Part shown: piece after piece, positions 21,480 through 31,783 of the stretch | Position numbering within the stretch: the stretch's first letter is position 1 | Layout of the letters: the number at the start of each line of letters is the position of its first letter | Assembly: GCF_052857255.1 (NCBI RefSeq) | Contig: NC_135498.1 | Span: forward strand, 84,406,639-84,470,638 | Direction: 5' to 3' | Origin: Amblyomma americanum | Taxonomy: Eukaryota > Arthropoda > Arachnida > Ixodida > Ixodidae | DNA: 64,000 bases | Notes under the pieces: generated by a model | Told to the model about the DNA's origin: nothing | Database searches by the model: none | Seen by the model: the letters and a program-made list of their open reading frames with translations, nothing else | Made by a program: the position numbers and the translations under genes

Positions 21480-22600
21480 CTGCTCCACCTTCATAGATAT
21501 GCAAAGCGGTGCACACAATCAAACACAGAAAATATGCATTGGCTTTTGTCTGGCCGCTGTTCTTAGTGACCTGTACTGGCACACCTTGACAGGAGTCTCG
21601 AAGAGCTGCTTACCATCCACATGTGGTCAAAATCTTTCGATTTGCTGACGATTTCTTTTTTATGGTTGAGTGTATGCCATCGCGCTCTAAGCAGGTTGTA
21701 TCCGCTTTTTTAACTAATGCACAAGAGTGTTTTTCACCGCTGTTATTGACTAACGAAATGCCAACTGACAACGAGATCCGCTTTGTTGATATTTCGTTTT
21801 AAATTCCTAGACAACCACGTGAGTTTTATCTATTCACTTCGTGTTGACCCACCTCTACTCCCCTACACACCTGTACATTCTAAACTGGAAAAACGAGGCA
21901 TTATTAATGAATGCTGAGAAACTCAATCCGCTACACCCTCAGCCAAAGCTTTCACGAACAACTCGCAAGGATCCATGAAGTGGGCTACCCAGCTTATATC
22001 TATGTTTCTGTCGCTTAAAGCTTACTGAAGAAGAAGTGCCAGGTAGATCAACTATCATTTCTCCCTTCATAAAGATAGAAAGGCAAGATTGCCGTCATTC
22101 CTTACATTAATTGCCTGTCCCACATTCTCAAGAAATTTGGGACGAAGGCGAATGTTTGCGTGTTTTTTTCAGCTCTTGAAAAACTAATTGCGCTATCCAA
22201 AAATACTTTGCCCGATGATAAACCTCCCCAAAATCTGTTGTTCACCATTAATCGCAGGCAAATATTGGCGAAATATACTGAAGGCATTGCTTATGACATC
22301 CCACTTTCTTGTGGAAAGCGGTATGTTGGTCAGTCTGGTCGTTGCTTGAATGAGGGCTTCGTGAACACAAAAAGAACTTGAAAACTTTTACTGGCAGTAA
22401 TCTGGCTTTGCACTCTAAGGAGTGTGGTTGCGTGCCATTTTTGCATAAGTATTCGATCTTGGCCAGACACCGGGATCAGTAAACACGTGAAAATATTGAA
22501 GCAGAGCGTATCGCTGCTTTGGAAGATAACTGTGTGAGCAAGCCGTCTATCTCTCTCCAAACGAGAGCGTCTTCTTATAAAGTCGCTGAGTCATGCTTTT
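21480..22600 (+). pseudogene. Penelope-like element relic (RT plus GIY-YIG endonuclease)
   Basis: A degenerate retroelement with frameshifts and stops. In order: RT catalytic box KIFRFADDFF near 21630 (x-A-D-D), then LLLTNEMPTDNEIRFVDI (the conserved stretch after the RT palm); near 22285 GIAYDIPLSCGKRYVGQSGR, the GIY-YIG-type endonuclease with the CGK-Y-VGQ-GR core; then ALHSKECGCVPF and SILARHRD, the usual C-terminal region. Penelope-like elements prime reverse transcription at nicks made by this nuclease. It is heavily broken and immobile. Confidence 0.8.
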
Positions 22601-22979
22601 CAGTACGTCTTCATTCACCTTCTTTTCTTTATTTTTTTCCGGGCGCAAGCGCCTGTTTGTCCTCACGGGTCACGTTCCTCTTGGTCGCCAAGGTTCCTGT
22701 CTGTCGGAAGTTTGCGCCTGTGTTGTGTGCGTCTTTCTTTGTCCATTGCCACGTTTTGCGCTACAGTAACCTACCATTGTTCATGCTACTCTTTTCAAAG
22801 GCATAATAGCCTCCACTGATGCGTTCTCGATGGATATAAAAGATTTATTTTTCCTGTTCCCTCTGACGCATATTTTAAAGCCGTCAAAATTGACATTAAA
22901 GAATAAGATGTCGTTTGATTTTTTTCTTGGTCACATCATAACTGCCAGCATGTGAATAGAATATTTCCTCGATACAGCG
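22601..22979. other. unassigned spacer
   Basis: Probably the decayed tail of the Penelope element and flanking DNA; nothing recognised. Confidence 0.4.
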
Positions 22980-23148
22980 CCGGTTAGACAAGCTCGAATC
23001 GCAACGTTGGGCTGCCTTCTGTGAGTCGCCAGATCCACGCAAGCGTTTATCGCAACTAAGGAGAACGGGGCGCGGGCTGCGGACACTTCCCGTACAGCGA
23101 TTCCCATTCTAGGCGCTTGCCCTCTCTCAAAAGAGATCGGAGATTGAC

Positions 23149-24567
23149 GTGGCAGAGGATTTTTGCGCCAGATTATCGGGCCAACTCACAGCTACCAACA
23201 TTCTATCGCCTTCGAGCAGCTACCCGCCACCACGTGATTTCCGGTTGGATCTACCATTCTCGATCCACGAACTTAGGGCAGCATTAGCTTTGTGTAGCCG
23301 CACATCAGCGCCAGGACCTGACGGAATTTCCTACCGAGCTCTGTGTCACCTGGGGGAGCGAGCGAGATGAGTTCTTCTTGAGGTGTACAATGAATCTAGG
23401 AGAAATGGCACGCTACCATCAACCTGGAAGACAAGTCGCTTTGTTCCACTGCTGAAGCCTGGCAAGTCGCCGTTGGAGCTCTCATCATATCGCCCGATCG
23501 CTTTGGTGAGCTGTGTGGGCAAAGTAATGAAGAGGGTGGTCCTAGGACGCCTGGAGTGGTACTTGGAGTGCCACAACACCTACCCAGATGCCATGGCGGG
23601 CTTCCGACGCGGTCGATCATCGATCGATAACGTCGCCGACCTGGTGACCTACATTCAACATGAGAAATGCCGTAAGCGTCTCTGCGCATCCTTATTCCTC
23701 GACGTTAAAGGGGCGTATGACAACGTTACGCATGAAGCCATCCTCTCTGCTCTCGCAGAAGTAGGAGTGGGTGGTCGGATGTTTCAATGGATACGGAGCT
23801 ATCTATCCATGCGATCCTTCTTTGTAAGCACCGAGGAAGGCCATACTACTCTTCACTATAGCTACCGCGGCGTCCCCCAGGGCGGTGTACTTAGCCCCGT
23901 GTTATTTAATCTAACACTAATTGCTCTCCTTGAGCACGTGCCAACCACAGTCAGGCTATCAATGTACGCGGATGACATCTGAATATGGATATCTGCAGTA
24001 ACACGCCTACAGTTGCGAGCGAGAATTCAGAGAGCCGCTACACAAACTGTTATCTACCTCCGTAATCGAGGCCTGGAAATTTCTTCCGAGAAATGCGCAC
24101 TAGTGCCATTTACGCGCAAACCCATGGCAAACTACAGTCTAATGATAAATGGCCAAATAATACGACGTGTCCGATCGTACAAGTTTCTAGGTGTCATAAT
24201 CGACAGGGACTTGTCATGGAGCCCACACATATCATACGTGAAAAAACGGTTGACAGGCATCTGCCACCTGTTCAAGTTTTGCGCTGGCAAGACCTGGGGA
24301 ATGTCGCCTAGTGCCATGTTACAACTGTACAGGGTGCTTTTTCTAGGATTTCTGCGATACAGCTTGTCAGCAATAAACAACGCAGGCAAAACGAACCTAC
24401 GCACAATACAAAGTCTCCAGGGTCAAGTGCTCCGGATCTGTCTAGGCCTGCCTCAGAGTGCTTCAACAGTGGCTACGATAGCAATCGCTAGAGACCACCT
24501 TGTCAAGACCCACATTAAAATTACCACGCCACAACATCGACGGCAGCAGAGCTCGCAGCGCTCTTAA
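23149..24567 (+). pseudogene. LINE reverse transcriptase
   Basis: One frame covers the whole RT, interrupted only by TGA at 23368-23370 and TGA at 23980-23982. Motifs: SAPGPDGISYRAL, SSYRPIALVSCVGKVMKRVV, FLDVKGAYDNV (first catalytic Asp), RGVPQGGVLSPVLFNL, MYADDI (catalytic YADD; the second nonsense codon follows immediately), then SYKFLGVIIDRDLSWSPHI. This enzyme would copy LINE RNA at a nicked target. Only two nonsense changes and no frameshift over 1.4 kb suggest fairly recent inactivation. Confidence 0.85.
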
Positions 24568-25302
24568 CTTCCCTTCATCACATTGGTGATGAAACGCCAC
24601 ACAAATAAACAATATTCTGCGATTAGAAGGCGCAACTGCAGTCTCTACTGTCACCTCTACGACGCGGACCGCACGAACAACTAATCTTCCATATTACAGA
24701 GCCGTTACACCATATAAGTGATGTCGGCCATGAAATAACGTTCCAGTGGCTTCCAAGTCACTGCGGGATTATCGGCAATGAACGGGCGGATCACGCTGCC
24801 CGCTCAGCCCATACTGAGGAGCGCCACGTCCCAATTCCTCTTTCTAGAACTGAAGCGGCACGGAAGCTCCGCCTACTTGCTCGGCTGTGCACCGAGTCGC
24901 AATGGAATGAGACACATTTAAGAAATACGCGACTGTACTCACTTGATCCAACATAAAGTCTTCGAGCGCCATCACAGCTTCGCCGTAGATACGCCACGCT
25001 TTTATATCGACTTTGGTTGGGTTTTCCTTTTATTAAAGCCTATGCCTTCCGCATAGGGATGACCGACACCCGCAACCTGTGACCACTGCGGCCATGAAGA
25101 ATCAATTGGCCATATATTGTGCTCCTGCCCACAGTACAGTCCACAGAGGGCATGCCTTAGCCACGAACTTGACCAACTGGACGACCAACCGCTATCCGAA
25201 AAAAGAATTCTACAACATCGAAAGGACCTACCGTCGCAGAAGAAGGCCGTGCAAGCGCTTTTGCGCTTCTTACAATCTACCGGCCTGTGTGAAAGACTTT
25301 AA
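24568..25302 (+). pseudogene. LINE RNase H remnant and zinc-type C terminus
   Basis: After a frame change: FQWLPSHCGIIGNERADHAA (RNase H H...GNE-AD motif), then SRTEAARKLRLLARL. Further frameshifts lead to CDHCGHEESIGHILCSCPQ (C-x2-C...H-x4-C zinc-type motif, from 25078) and a terminal stretch ending GLCERL before the stop at 25302. The first half of RNase H, with its leading Asp, appears deleted. Confidence 0.75.
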
Positions 25303-25740
25303 CTGGAACGCCTTGTGTGTGTGTGTCTCCATGTGTGCACGTTCCTTTTTTTTGCGTTTTCCTCTCTGTCATCTTTCTAACCCCTATCCCCCATCCCCAG
25401 TGTAGGGTAGCAAACCGGAGACTCACATCTGGTTAACCTCCCTGCGTTTCCTTTTCATTCTCTCTCTCTCCTCGAATTTCCTATTCTGCCCTGCTAGGCT
25501 GTCTTTTCTCGCTTGCCATCTTTGTATCCCGTTTCCATTGTCAAATAAACTGCTATTGCGTCGCTCCTTATCTAACATAATAGGAGGTGTGGTGTTTTTA
25601 ACGCGTCTGGGCGCGGAATTCTACCGTGTTTGATGGCTTAAGAATTTCAGAATTATCAATTACACGGATAATCGGACATAAGTCCTAAATACGTTCACGA
25701 ATCCCGGTGAAGTTTTGAAGATCATAATTATTAGGTTCTT

Positions 25741-26815
25741 TCAACGCTCTATTGTACTTAGAGCAGCGTGACAAAGCGGTAAGAAAGAACTAACAAAAAT
25801 ATCGAAGGCTATCACAATCAGCACTTTTATTTTACGGCTGCAATATCTTGTCGCTTAGACATCACCATGTGCTAAGCACGCAGCACGCAGAAAATCAAAC
25901 TGGTGAATTTTGTATGGAAATTATATACAAGCAGTTAGAAATGTTTCAAAACAACCTTACAGAAATATTTCAAAATCAGGATTCGAACCGTACTCTGAGG
26001 AATAATAAAGAGTCATCAAAAAGAGAGGAGAAATCCACAAGTGGGAAAGAGTAAGATTATGAGCATACGAAGTAAACCGCTTGCAATAACTCTGGGTGAT
26101 TGCTGGCATCACTTCTATTGACATCAATAATTATGTTGGCATTCGAGAATTCGCATTCTTGAAATTAGCTAAATTTGAGCGCGCAGTTCAAAAATTGGCT
26201 TCCTTCGTTCGTGTCGTCTCTTGAAAAGGAAATTCGTTGCGCTCCTTGCGCATCAATGGAATCCCGTTACATCAAGTTTCACATTGTTTTTCCGGTAATG
26301 AACCATGTGCCACGTCCCGTGCTATAGTTAAAGTTCGCTCTGGTGAATGGTCTCAGGGCTGAGCTACACAAAATACGAAGTCTGGTGGCGGAAGCCCTAA
26401 ATGCCTGCAACATGCAGATGTCGTGAGTGCTGAACCCACCTTATGATTGTGGTTGTCTTTTGTATTTCTCTTCTTTCATCTACATCTACAATATATTTTA
26501 TGGTTTAATTCAAAGCGACCAACACAACATATAATATAAGAGGTTGTTGTGACTCAACTTGGCGGAGCGAGGTTATACGGAGCGAAAGCTTGATTAAGCA
26601 TGGTTAGACATTGTTGGACGCCGATGTGCTTTTCAGCTTCAGATACTCTTGTTGCCTTTCCCGCTCCTTCTACAGACGCACCTCGGGTCCTTCATCGGTT
26701 TCATTAACTCGACGAGCCCGCTTTCGCGAGTTAGCTTTAGCCAACGCGGCTTCGGGACGCTCTCTGTCGTAGGGGTCGCAAGAAGCAGCCCGGTGCCTCC
26801 GATGCTCAGACGAAG
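25741..26815 (+). repeat. segmental duplication block 2, copy A
   Basis: About 1.07 kb matches 62940-64000 (the window edge) in the same orientation with scattered differences. It probably extends further, because the other copy is cut by the window end. It carries the decayed charged ORF described at 26620-26860. Confidence 0.85.
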
Positions 26816-26860
26816 ATTCCACCCGGTGGCCTGTTCTGGATCCATGTCTCTGCGGTGTCT
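26620..26860 (-). pseudogene. decayed charged ORF, possibly STPR-like
   Basis: A minus-strand frame reads EHRRHRAAS, then ANSRKRARRVNETDEGPEVRL, an in-frame TAG, and KERERQQEYLKLKS before a stop. The spacing of R-R-x-x-E-T-D-E-x-x-x-x-R-L-x-K-E-R-E-R-Q recalls the 23-residue STPR repeats of arthropod DNA-binding proteins such as silkworm FMBP-1. Only about two units are seen and the frame is broken. The same text recurs in the 63.8-kb copy. Low confidence in the family. Confidence 0.3.
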
Positions 26861-27319
26861 ATGCAGCGAGCGCTGGCATTTACACAGAAAGAGCGAATCA
26901 CGTGGTTAGTCACGTGATACAACTGGGGAGAGCGAGTGGTCGGAAAGGCGGTCGGCGCAGCGACGGAACGAGCGGTAGCAGCTGCGACAAGTCACATAGT
27001 AGGACGTCACAGCTGCTCCTGCGGCGAGTCTCCATCTAGAGGTGAAATCCAAGCGTCATTTGACATTCAGCTTTGCATGCGAACAGTGGAGCTTTGCCCC
27101 AAACTATTTTCTTTTCAGTGACTTGGCTTCCATCGCACACCAGCCATTTCAGGGAAGACTGTCACTATTTATTCAAAGAGGCTTCTTGAGACATCAGGAC
27201 GGCTTCTGTGGCAGAGTATGGCTGTTTTAGGCGTAAGTCAGATAACAGGTGAATAAAGAGTTAAGGTTTCCACAGAAACCCGTCTGGAGAGGAAGATCTG
27301 TATCTGAAGAGACAAGCAC
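26861..27319. other. unassigned
   Basis: GC-richer than its surroundings near 26930-27050; no motif recognised. Confidence 0.4.
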
Positions 27320-27420
27320 TCGTCAAGGTGTATCATGAAGAAAAACGCAAAAACATTGACGTTTCGGCCGTCGAACGGGTGCCTTGTTCACAGTAAGAAA
27401 GAATAAAATGAGCGCCGTTG
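27320..27420 (-). mobile_element. Penelope-like terminal fragment
   Basis: On the minus strand the text around GCCGAAACGTCAATGTTTTT and GCGTTTTTCTTCATGATAC resembles the terminal region of Penelope-like elements, where an ACGGGT...GAAACGTCAA motif is typical. No coding part is attached. The assignment is by recognition. Confidence 0.45.
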
Positions 27421-28892
27421 CTTATGAAAGGAGGACATGGCGCACAGGGCGTCTGTACAGTACTGAACAAAAAGATAAGACATATGCAATTTTTTTGCGT
27501 AAATTCAAAGAATAACAGATTTCAAAGAGGTCTGTTAGTTTTTTCTTGGTATATTATGATGCAATGAAGCCTTTTCTTTGGTCAGGAATGGTTGAGGCCG
27601 TAACTTTTTTCCTGCAGTTCGTTTTACATTTTTGTGCTGTCAGTGACTCTTGCAGTTGCGTTCATTTTCCATCTATTTTAAGTTATTACTCACGTTCTTC
27701 ATTTTATGGTGAGGTTTTTTATGGTTACATGCATAACTGCAAATTTTTATAGGCAGTGGGTGCAGGGTGTTGACTAAAACGTCTTTAAGACTGCTCAAAT
27801 GGCAGTGATCCCCAGCCGCAACTACGGGATGAAACACCGCCAGCTTTAATTGCATTTGAGAATAGCATGGTTAACGCCTTCACACGTTTTGAAGAGATAT
27901 AAGTTCAGAGGTGGTTTGGTCTTTCAACACTCGCAGGAGACAAGGCAGAACTACGAACCATGTTGTCGTGAAAGACTGCTCGTGCGTGCATAAAAACTCT
28001 GACTGTTATCCACTTTTATGAAGAGTTGGCCTTGTTGTACAGCCTCTTCAGCAACTCCATGGATGGCGACGTGTCATGTGCAATGTGATGATCTAAACGA
28101 CAGGAGCCCAGCTCAAGCTGCGCACCCCTGTGAAAACATTTCGGCTTCCAGGTTGATTCAGGTTAAGGAACACCTTGTACTGATACGTAACGAATGAAAA
28201 AGAGTGATCTCATTAGACAAATTGCTCTTCCGTAGGGTGGGAAAAATGGGATTCGTTGTGTGCGTTGCCCTGATCGCAATTTTCATTTACCTGCTTTTTA
28301 ACTTCCCACGTTTAACCACGTGGGCGGGAACATTATGATAGGGGGCCGATTCTTCGTTCGTGGACTTATTCTGATGGACTGAATTCAAAGTACCGTGAGC
28401 GAAGAGATTGATCAAAGCATTCCTGAAGAAGTTGCGCTTCTGATGTGTTTTAACAGAATTACATCTCGAACCACTCTCATGCGCTAGCGAAGAATTGGTG
28501 GATTGAGAGGAAGGCAGACCTTATGAAGTCGCCTAGCCGGCCTACTGAGATTATTTCAGTTGAATACATGTAGATAAGCATTGTGCATCGTCTGAGGGAA
28601 AGAAAAACAGGCATCGCGTAACGGATAGCGAGGAAGCTGTTGCAAACATGGAGAAGCACGGGCTGTATGCTTTCACGGACAGCTTCCTGGACTCCGTGCT
28701 ACGCCGGAGTTAAGCAGTGATAACTGGAAAAGGCATGCATTTCAAGTACTGACACGTTAAGCTATTGTGAAGGGCCATTCTTTTAATTGCTGCCTCATTT
28801 TGTACTGAAAAAACATAAAACCGCTGATACCTTGAAGCAGCGCAGAAAACAGCTCGTCAAAATATTTGCCGCTGGAGCAAACTGTCGCCTAA
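27421..28892. other. unassigned
   Basis: Only short ORFs and no recognised repeat. Confidence 0.5.
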
Positions 28893-29049
28893 TAAGAAGG
28901 TTAGCAATGGCAGCTATTGGGTAAAAAGTCTGCCATGGTTGTCCCACCAACTCCATGCTCAAATTTTAGGTGGTAAAATTTGAGCATGGAGTGGGTGGGA
29001 CAACCATGGCAGATTTTTTACACAATAGCTGCTATTGTTTACCTTCTTA
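28893..29049. mobile_element. near-perfect hairpin (fold-back MITE)
   Basis: Two arms of about 76 bp pair across a five-base loop (GGTGG, 28969-28973) with only a few mismatches. The outer ends read TAAGAAGG and CCTTCTTA. TA at both outer edges could be a TA target duplication, as in mariner-derived MITEs, but could also belong to the repeat. It has no coding capacity. Transcripts through it would fold into a long hairpin RNA. Confidence 0.8.
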
Positions 29050-29560
29050 TGTTCACTACTGTATATCTCGGTTAAATTGCGCCGCTACCTTTTTATCGTT
29101 CAGCTTTTCATTCGAATGTGAAGGTGCTCCTTGAGCGGCCGCGTATATAGATTTTTTAAAGCGAAAGCTTTACTGGCCACAAACTTGCGATTTCGCCGTG
29201 GCGGTATTTCGAGGAGGCACATGACGTCACAACACGCGCCTCGCCGCGGATATTTCTCTCTCTCTTTTGCTCCCTATACTCCGTTTCATACTTAGCTGTC
29301 TACGCAGCCAAGGCTACGGTGCCTGTTTGCGATCCTTGTCCGCATCATAATATAGTGCGTCAAAAATAAAAATAGAAATGAATTGACAAGCAAAGTGAAC
29401 AGTAGTTGATATTATAGTAGACCGATGGAAGTGTTTTATTTTGCAAATAGATTGATTTTTCTTTTATGTTTTCCAGAACCGAGTGACGCAGATTTTTCGT
29501 TTTCTCAGGCGCCGGCTGTATCAGGTTTTCGCAGCTGAGCCGGCAGGTCTGTTTGTGAAA
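29050..29560. other. upstream region of the transposase gene
   Basis: Contains a CG-rich patch (29125-29260) and no recognised terminal inverted repeat for the transposase downstream. The reading frame extends upstream of the chosen ATG to 29483 with no family support for that part. Confidence 0.35.
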
Positions 29561-31495
29561 ATGGCGTCGCTGTCACCTGCTCGCTTGTTTTCTTCCCCCG
29601 CTTCGACTTCGAAAACATCTCCTGTTCGCCTCTTTTCCAAGGTGAAGTCTCCAAAGTTTTCTAAAGACTGCAAGGCGGTGATAGTTAATGTCTACGCAAG
29701 CATAAGGAAGCTCCACCCCGAGAAGACTGTGCGTGACGTTCTCGCAATTGTGGGCGAGATGACCGGAGTGAGCCCTTGGACAGTTGTGAGGTTTAAGAAA
29801 GAAGGTCTTTCTGGCGGAGTAAAATCACCGCAAAAAAGACCGAAAAGGATGGCAATATCAAGCTCCCGCAGTCTGAAGTACGACAGCTTTACGGTCAACG
29901 CCATCCGGCTCAAGTTGCATCGTATGTATGCCGAAAGACAAATACCGACTTTGGACAGTATCCTGCATGAAGTAAACGGAGATGACGATTTGCCGGATAT
30001 GAGCAAAGCCACCTTGTGGAGGTTGCTGAAAGAGATGGGCTTCAAGTTCGAAAAAAGGAAACGAACTCTCGCACTCATCGAGCGATCCGACATAGTAGCC
30101 TGGCGGCGCCGGTATCTCAGAGCTATCAAAGCATTCCGGAGCCAAGGGAGGTAAGCGCTTCGTTTTTAATGATCGTTCAGAGAGCGACTTTTACATTATT
30201 TGCCTACCTTCATCGCACCTAGCTGTGTACGTCATGCACTCATTTTGTGAAATCATTAATACTGTTTTTAAAATAAAATAAAAGACGAATGAAATAGCCA
30301 TGACACTGAATCGCGGATGTTGCAAAGAAGAAATAAATTCTCGCTCTTTGTTCTATTCTCCGGGTCCGTGCACCTTGGTGCCGATTATTCGAAAGCATTA
30401 CATATATAATTTGTGTTTTCAATAGGCACTATTCAGTTCGAATGACGAATTGAAGAATATTCTAATAGCCATTCAAAAGTTTGTAATAATTGCATACGCG
30501 ATATTTTATATTTCTATGATGAATACATTGATAACAACAAAAACTCGAGCGATATTTGTTCTGCCTTCCCCCCCCCCCCCGCCCCGTGCAGGTGCACCAT
30601 AAAAACTCAATCGGTATTTTTATCTGCCTCCCCGTGCAGGTGCATCGTATACCTCGATGAGACTTGGGTCAATGCTGGCCACACCAGGCAACATGTGTGG
30701 AAGGACAGCACTGTGAAGTAATCGCAAGATGCCTTTCTTAGGGGCCTGACTACACGTCTGCCAGCGCCATCGGGGAAAGGAGGCCGTCTGATCCTCGTTC
30801 ATGCAGGCAGTAGCCTCACAGGCTTTGTGAGCGGTGCTGCCGACTTCTTCAGAGCCAAGAAGGGCGCTTCAGCTGATTACCACTCCGAGATGGACGGCAA
30901 GTACTTCGAGGAGTGGTTTTCAAGCAAACTTCTGCCAAACATTCCTAACAGCAGCATTATTGTTATGGATAATGCCCCTTACCATAGTGTTGCGCTCGAA
31001 AAGCCACCAACGACATCAACTCGGAAGATTGAAATCCAGGCATGGCTCACAAGGAAGGGTATATCCTGGTCAACAGACATGGTACGAGCTGAGTTGCTCG
31101 ATTTGTGCAAAAGAACGACGAGCGGACACACTGTGTATGCGATCGACACACTTTCCGCAAAACATGGGCACGAAGTGTTGCGTCTGCCTCCGTACCATTG
31201 CGAGTTTAATCCGATTGAGCAGGTGTGGAGCATGGTGAAAGGATTCGTAGCAAAAAGAAACAAAGCTTTCACATTGGCTGAAGTTGAGGAGCTTCTGCCT
31301 CAGGCTTTGGCACATGTGTCAAAGGAAGACTGGCAAAAATTTTGTGCACATGCTGAGCGCATTGAGGGTGAAGCCTGGGAAAGGGATATAATTTTCGATG
31401 ATGAAGTTGACCCAGTAGTTTTCGCCATTGGCAGTTCAAGCAGCTCGTCTGAAGAGTCCAGCTCTGAATTGAGTGGCATTGAGGAGCTGGAATAA
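29561..31495 (+). pseudogene. IS630/Tc1-mariner transposase gene, one intron, one nonsense codon
   Basis: Exon 1 runs 29561-30150, with donor GGGAG|GTAAGC. Exon 2 runs 30640-31495, with acceptor GTGCAG|GTGCAT. Together they give 1446 nt, divisible by 3, which supports the splice. The ATG at 29561 has a good context (AAAATGG). The N terminus is basic with helix-turn-helix-like segments (FSKDCKAVIVNVY, SPWTVVRFKKEG, SKATLWRLLKEMGFKFE). The catalytic triad is complete: VYLDETWVN (first Asp), IIVMDNAPYH (second Asp) and CEFNPIEQVWS (Glu). The C terminus is Ser/Glu-rich. An in-frame TAA at 30719-30721 would truncate it before the second catalytic Asp. Such a protein would cut and paste DNA; it could be a recent transposon copy or a decaying host-adopted gene. 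No flanking TIRs were identified. Confidence 0.85.
30540..30648 (+). repeat. tandem duplication containing the 3' splice site
   Basis: About 50-60 bases are duplicated (30540-30599 and 30601-30648). Both units start AAAACTC, contain TCTGCC and C-rich tracts, and end CCCCGTGCAGGTGCA. Each is a plausible acceptor. They lie 48 bases apart (exon starts at 30592 and 30640), so use of the first would add 16 in-frame codons without a stop. Confidence 0.8.
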
Positions 31496-31520
31496 TACTG
31501 TTTTCTTTGCAGAGTTTTTG

Positions 31521-31783
31521 CATTTAATGTTTGTTGGTTGGTTTATGGGGTTTAACGTCCCAAAGCGACTCAGGCTATGAGAAACGGCGTAGTGGAGGCC
31601 TCCGGAAATTTCGACCACCTGGGGTTCTTTAACGTGCACTGACATCGCACAGCACACGGGCGCCTTGCTTTTCACCTCGATCGAAATGCGGCCGCTGCGG
31701 CCGGGATACGATCTCGCATCCTTGGGTACAGCAGTCGAGAGCCATAACCAGTGCGCCACTGCAGCGCGTTTTCCATTTAATGT
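31521..31783 (-). mobile_element. tRNA-derived SINE with 10-bp target duplication
   Basis: CATTTAATGT flanks the insert on both sides (31521-31530 and 31774-31783). On the minus strand the element has a tRNA-like head (TGGCGCACTGGTTATGG as A box, degenerate B box near GATCGTATCCC), the core GTGCACGTTAAAGAACCCCA shared with Ruka, and a distinct tail GGGACGTTAAACCCCATAAA. It is thus a second SINE family sharing a core with the one at 47631. It lies just 3' of the transposase gene. Confidence 0.85.

Larger units (their letters stand above)
22980..25565 (+). mobile_element. 5'-truncated LINE, I/R1 group
   Basis: A non-LTR retrotransposon lacking ORF1 and the endonuclease. It runs from the linker before RT (RLDKLESQRWAAFCESPDPR near 22985) through RT, a shortened RNase H and a zinc-type C terminus to a 3' UTR that contains GGGTAGCAAACCGG and GGTTAACCTCCCTGCGTTTCC-like text and ends after AATAAACTG near 25545. 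It lies between the two segmental-duplication blocks. Their 62-kb copies are only 0.85 kb apart and lack it, so it probably inserted after, or was absent from, the duplicated segment. Confidence 0.8.
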
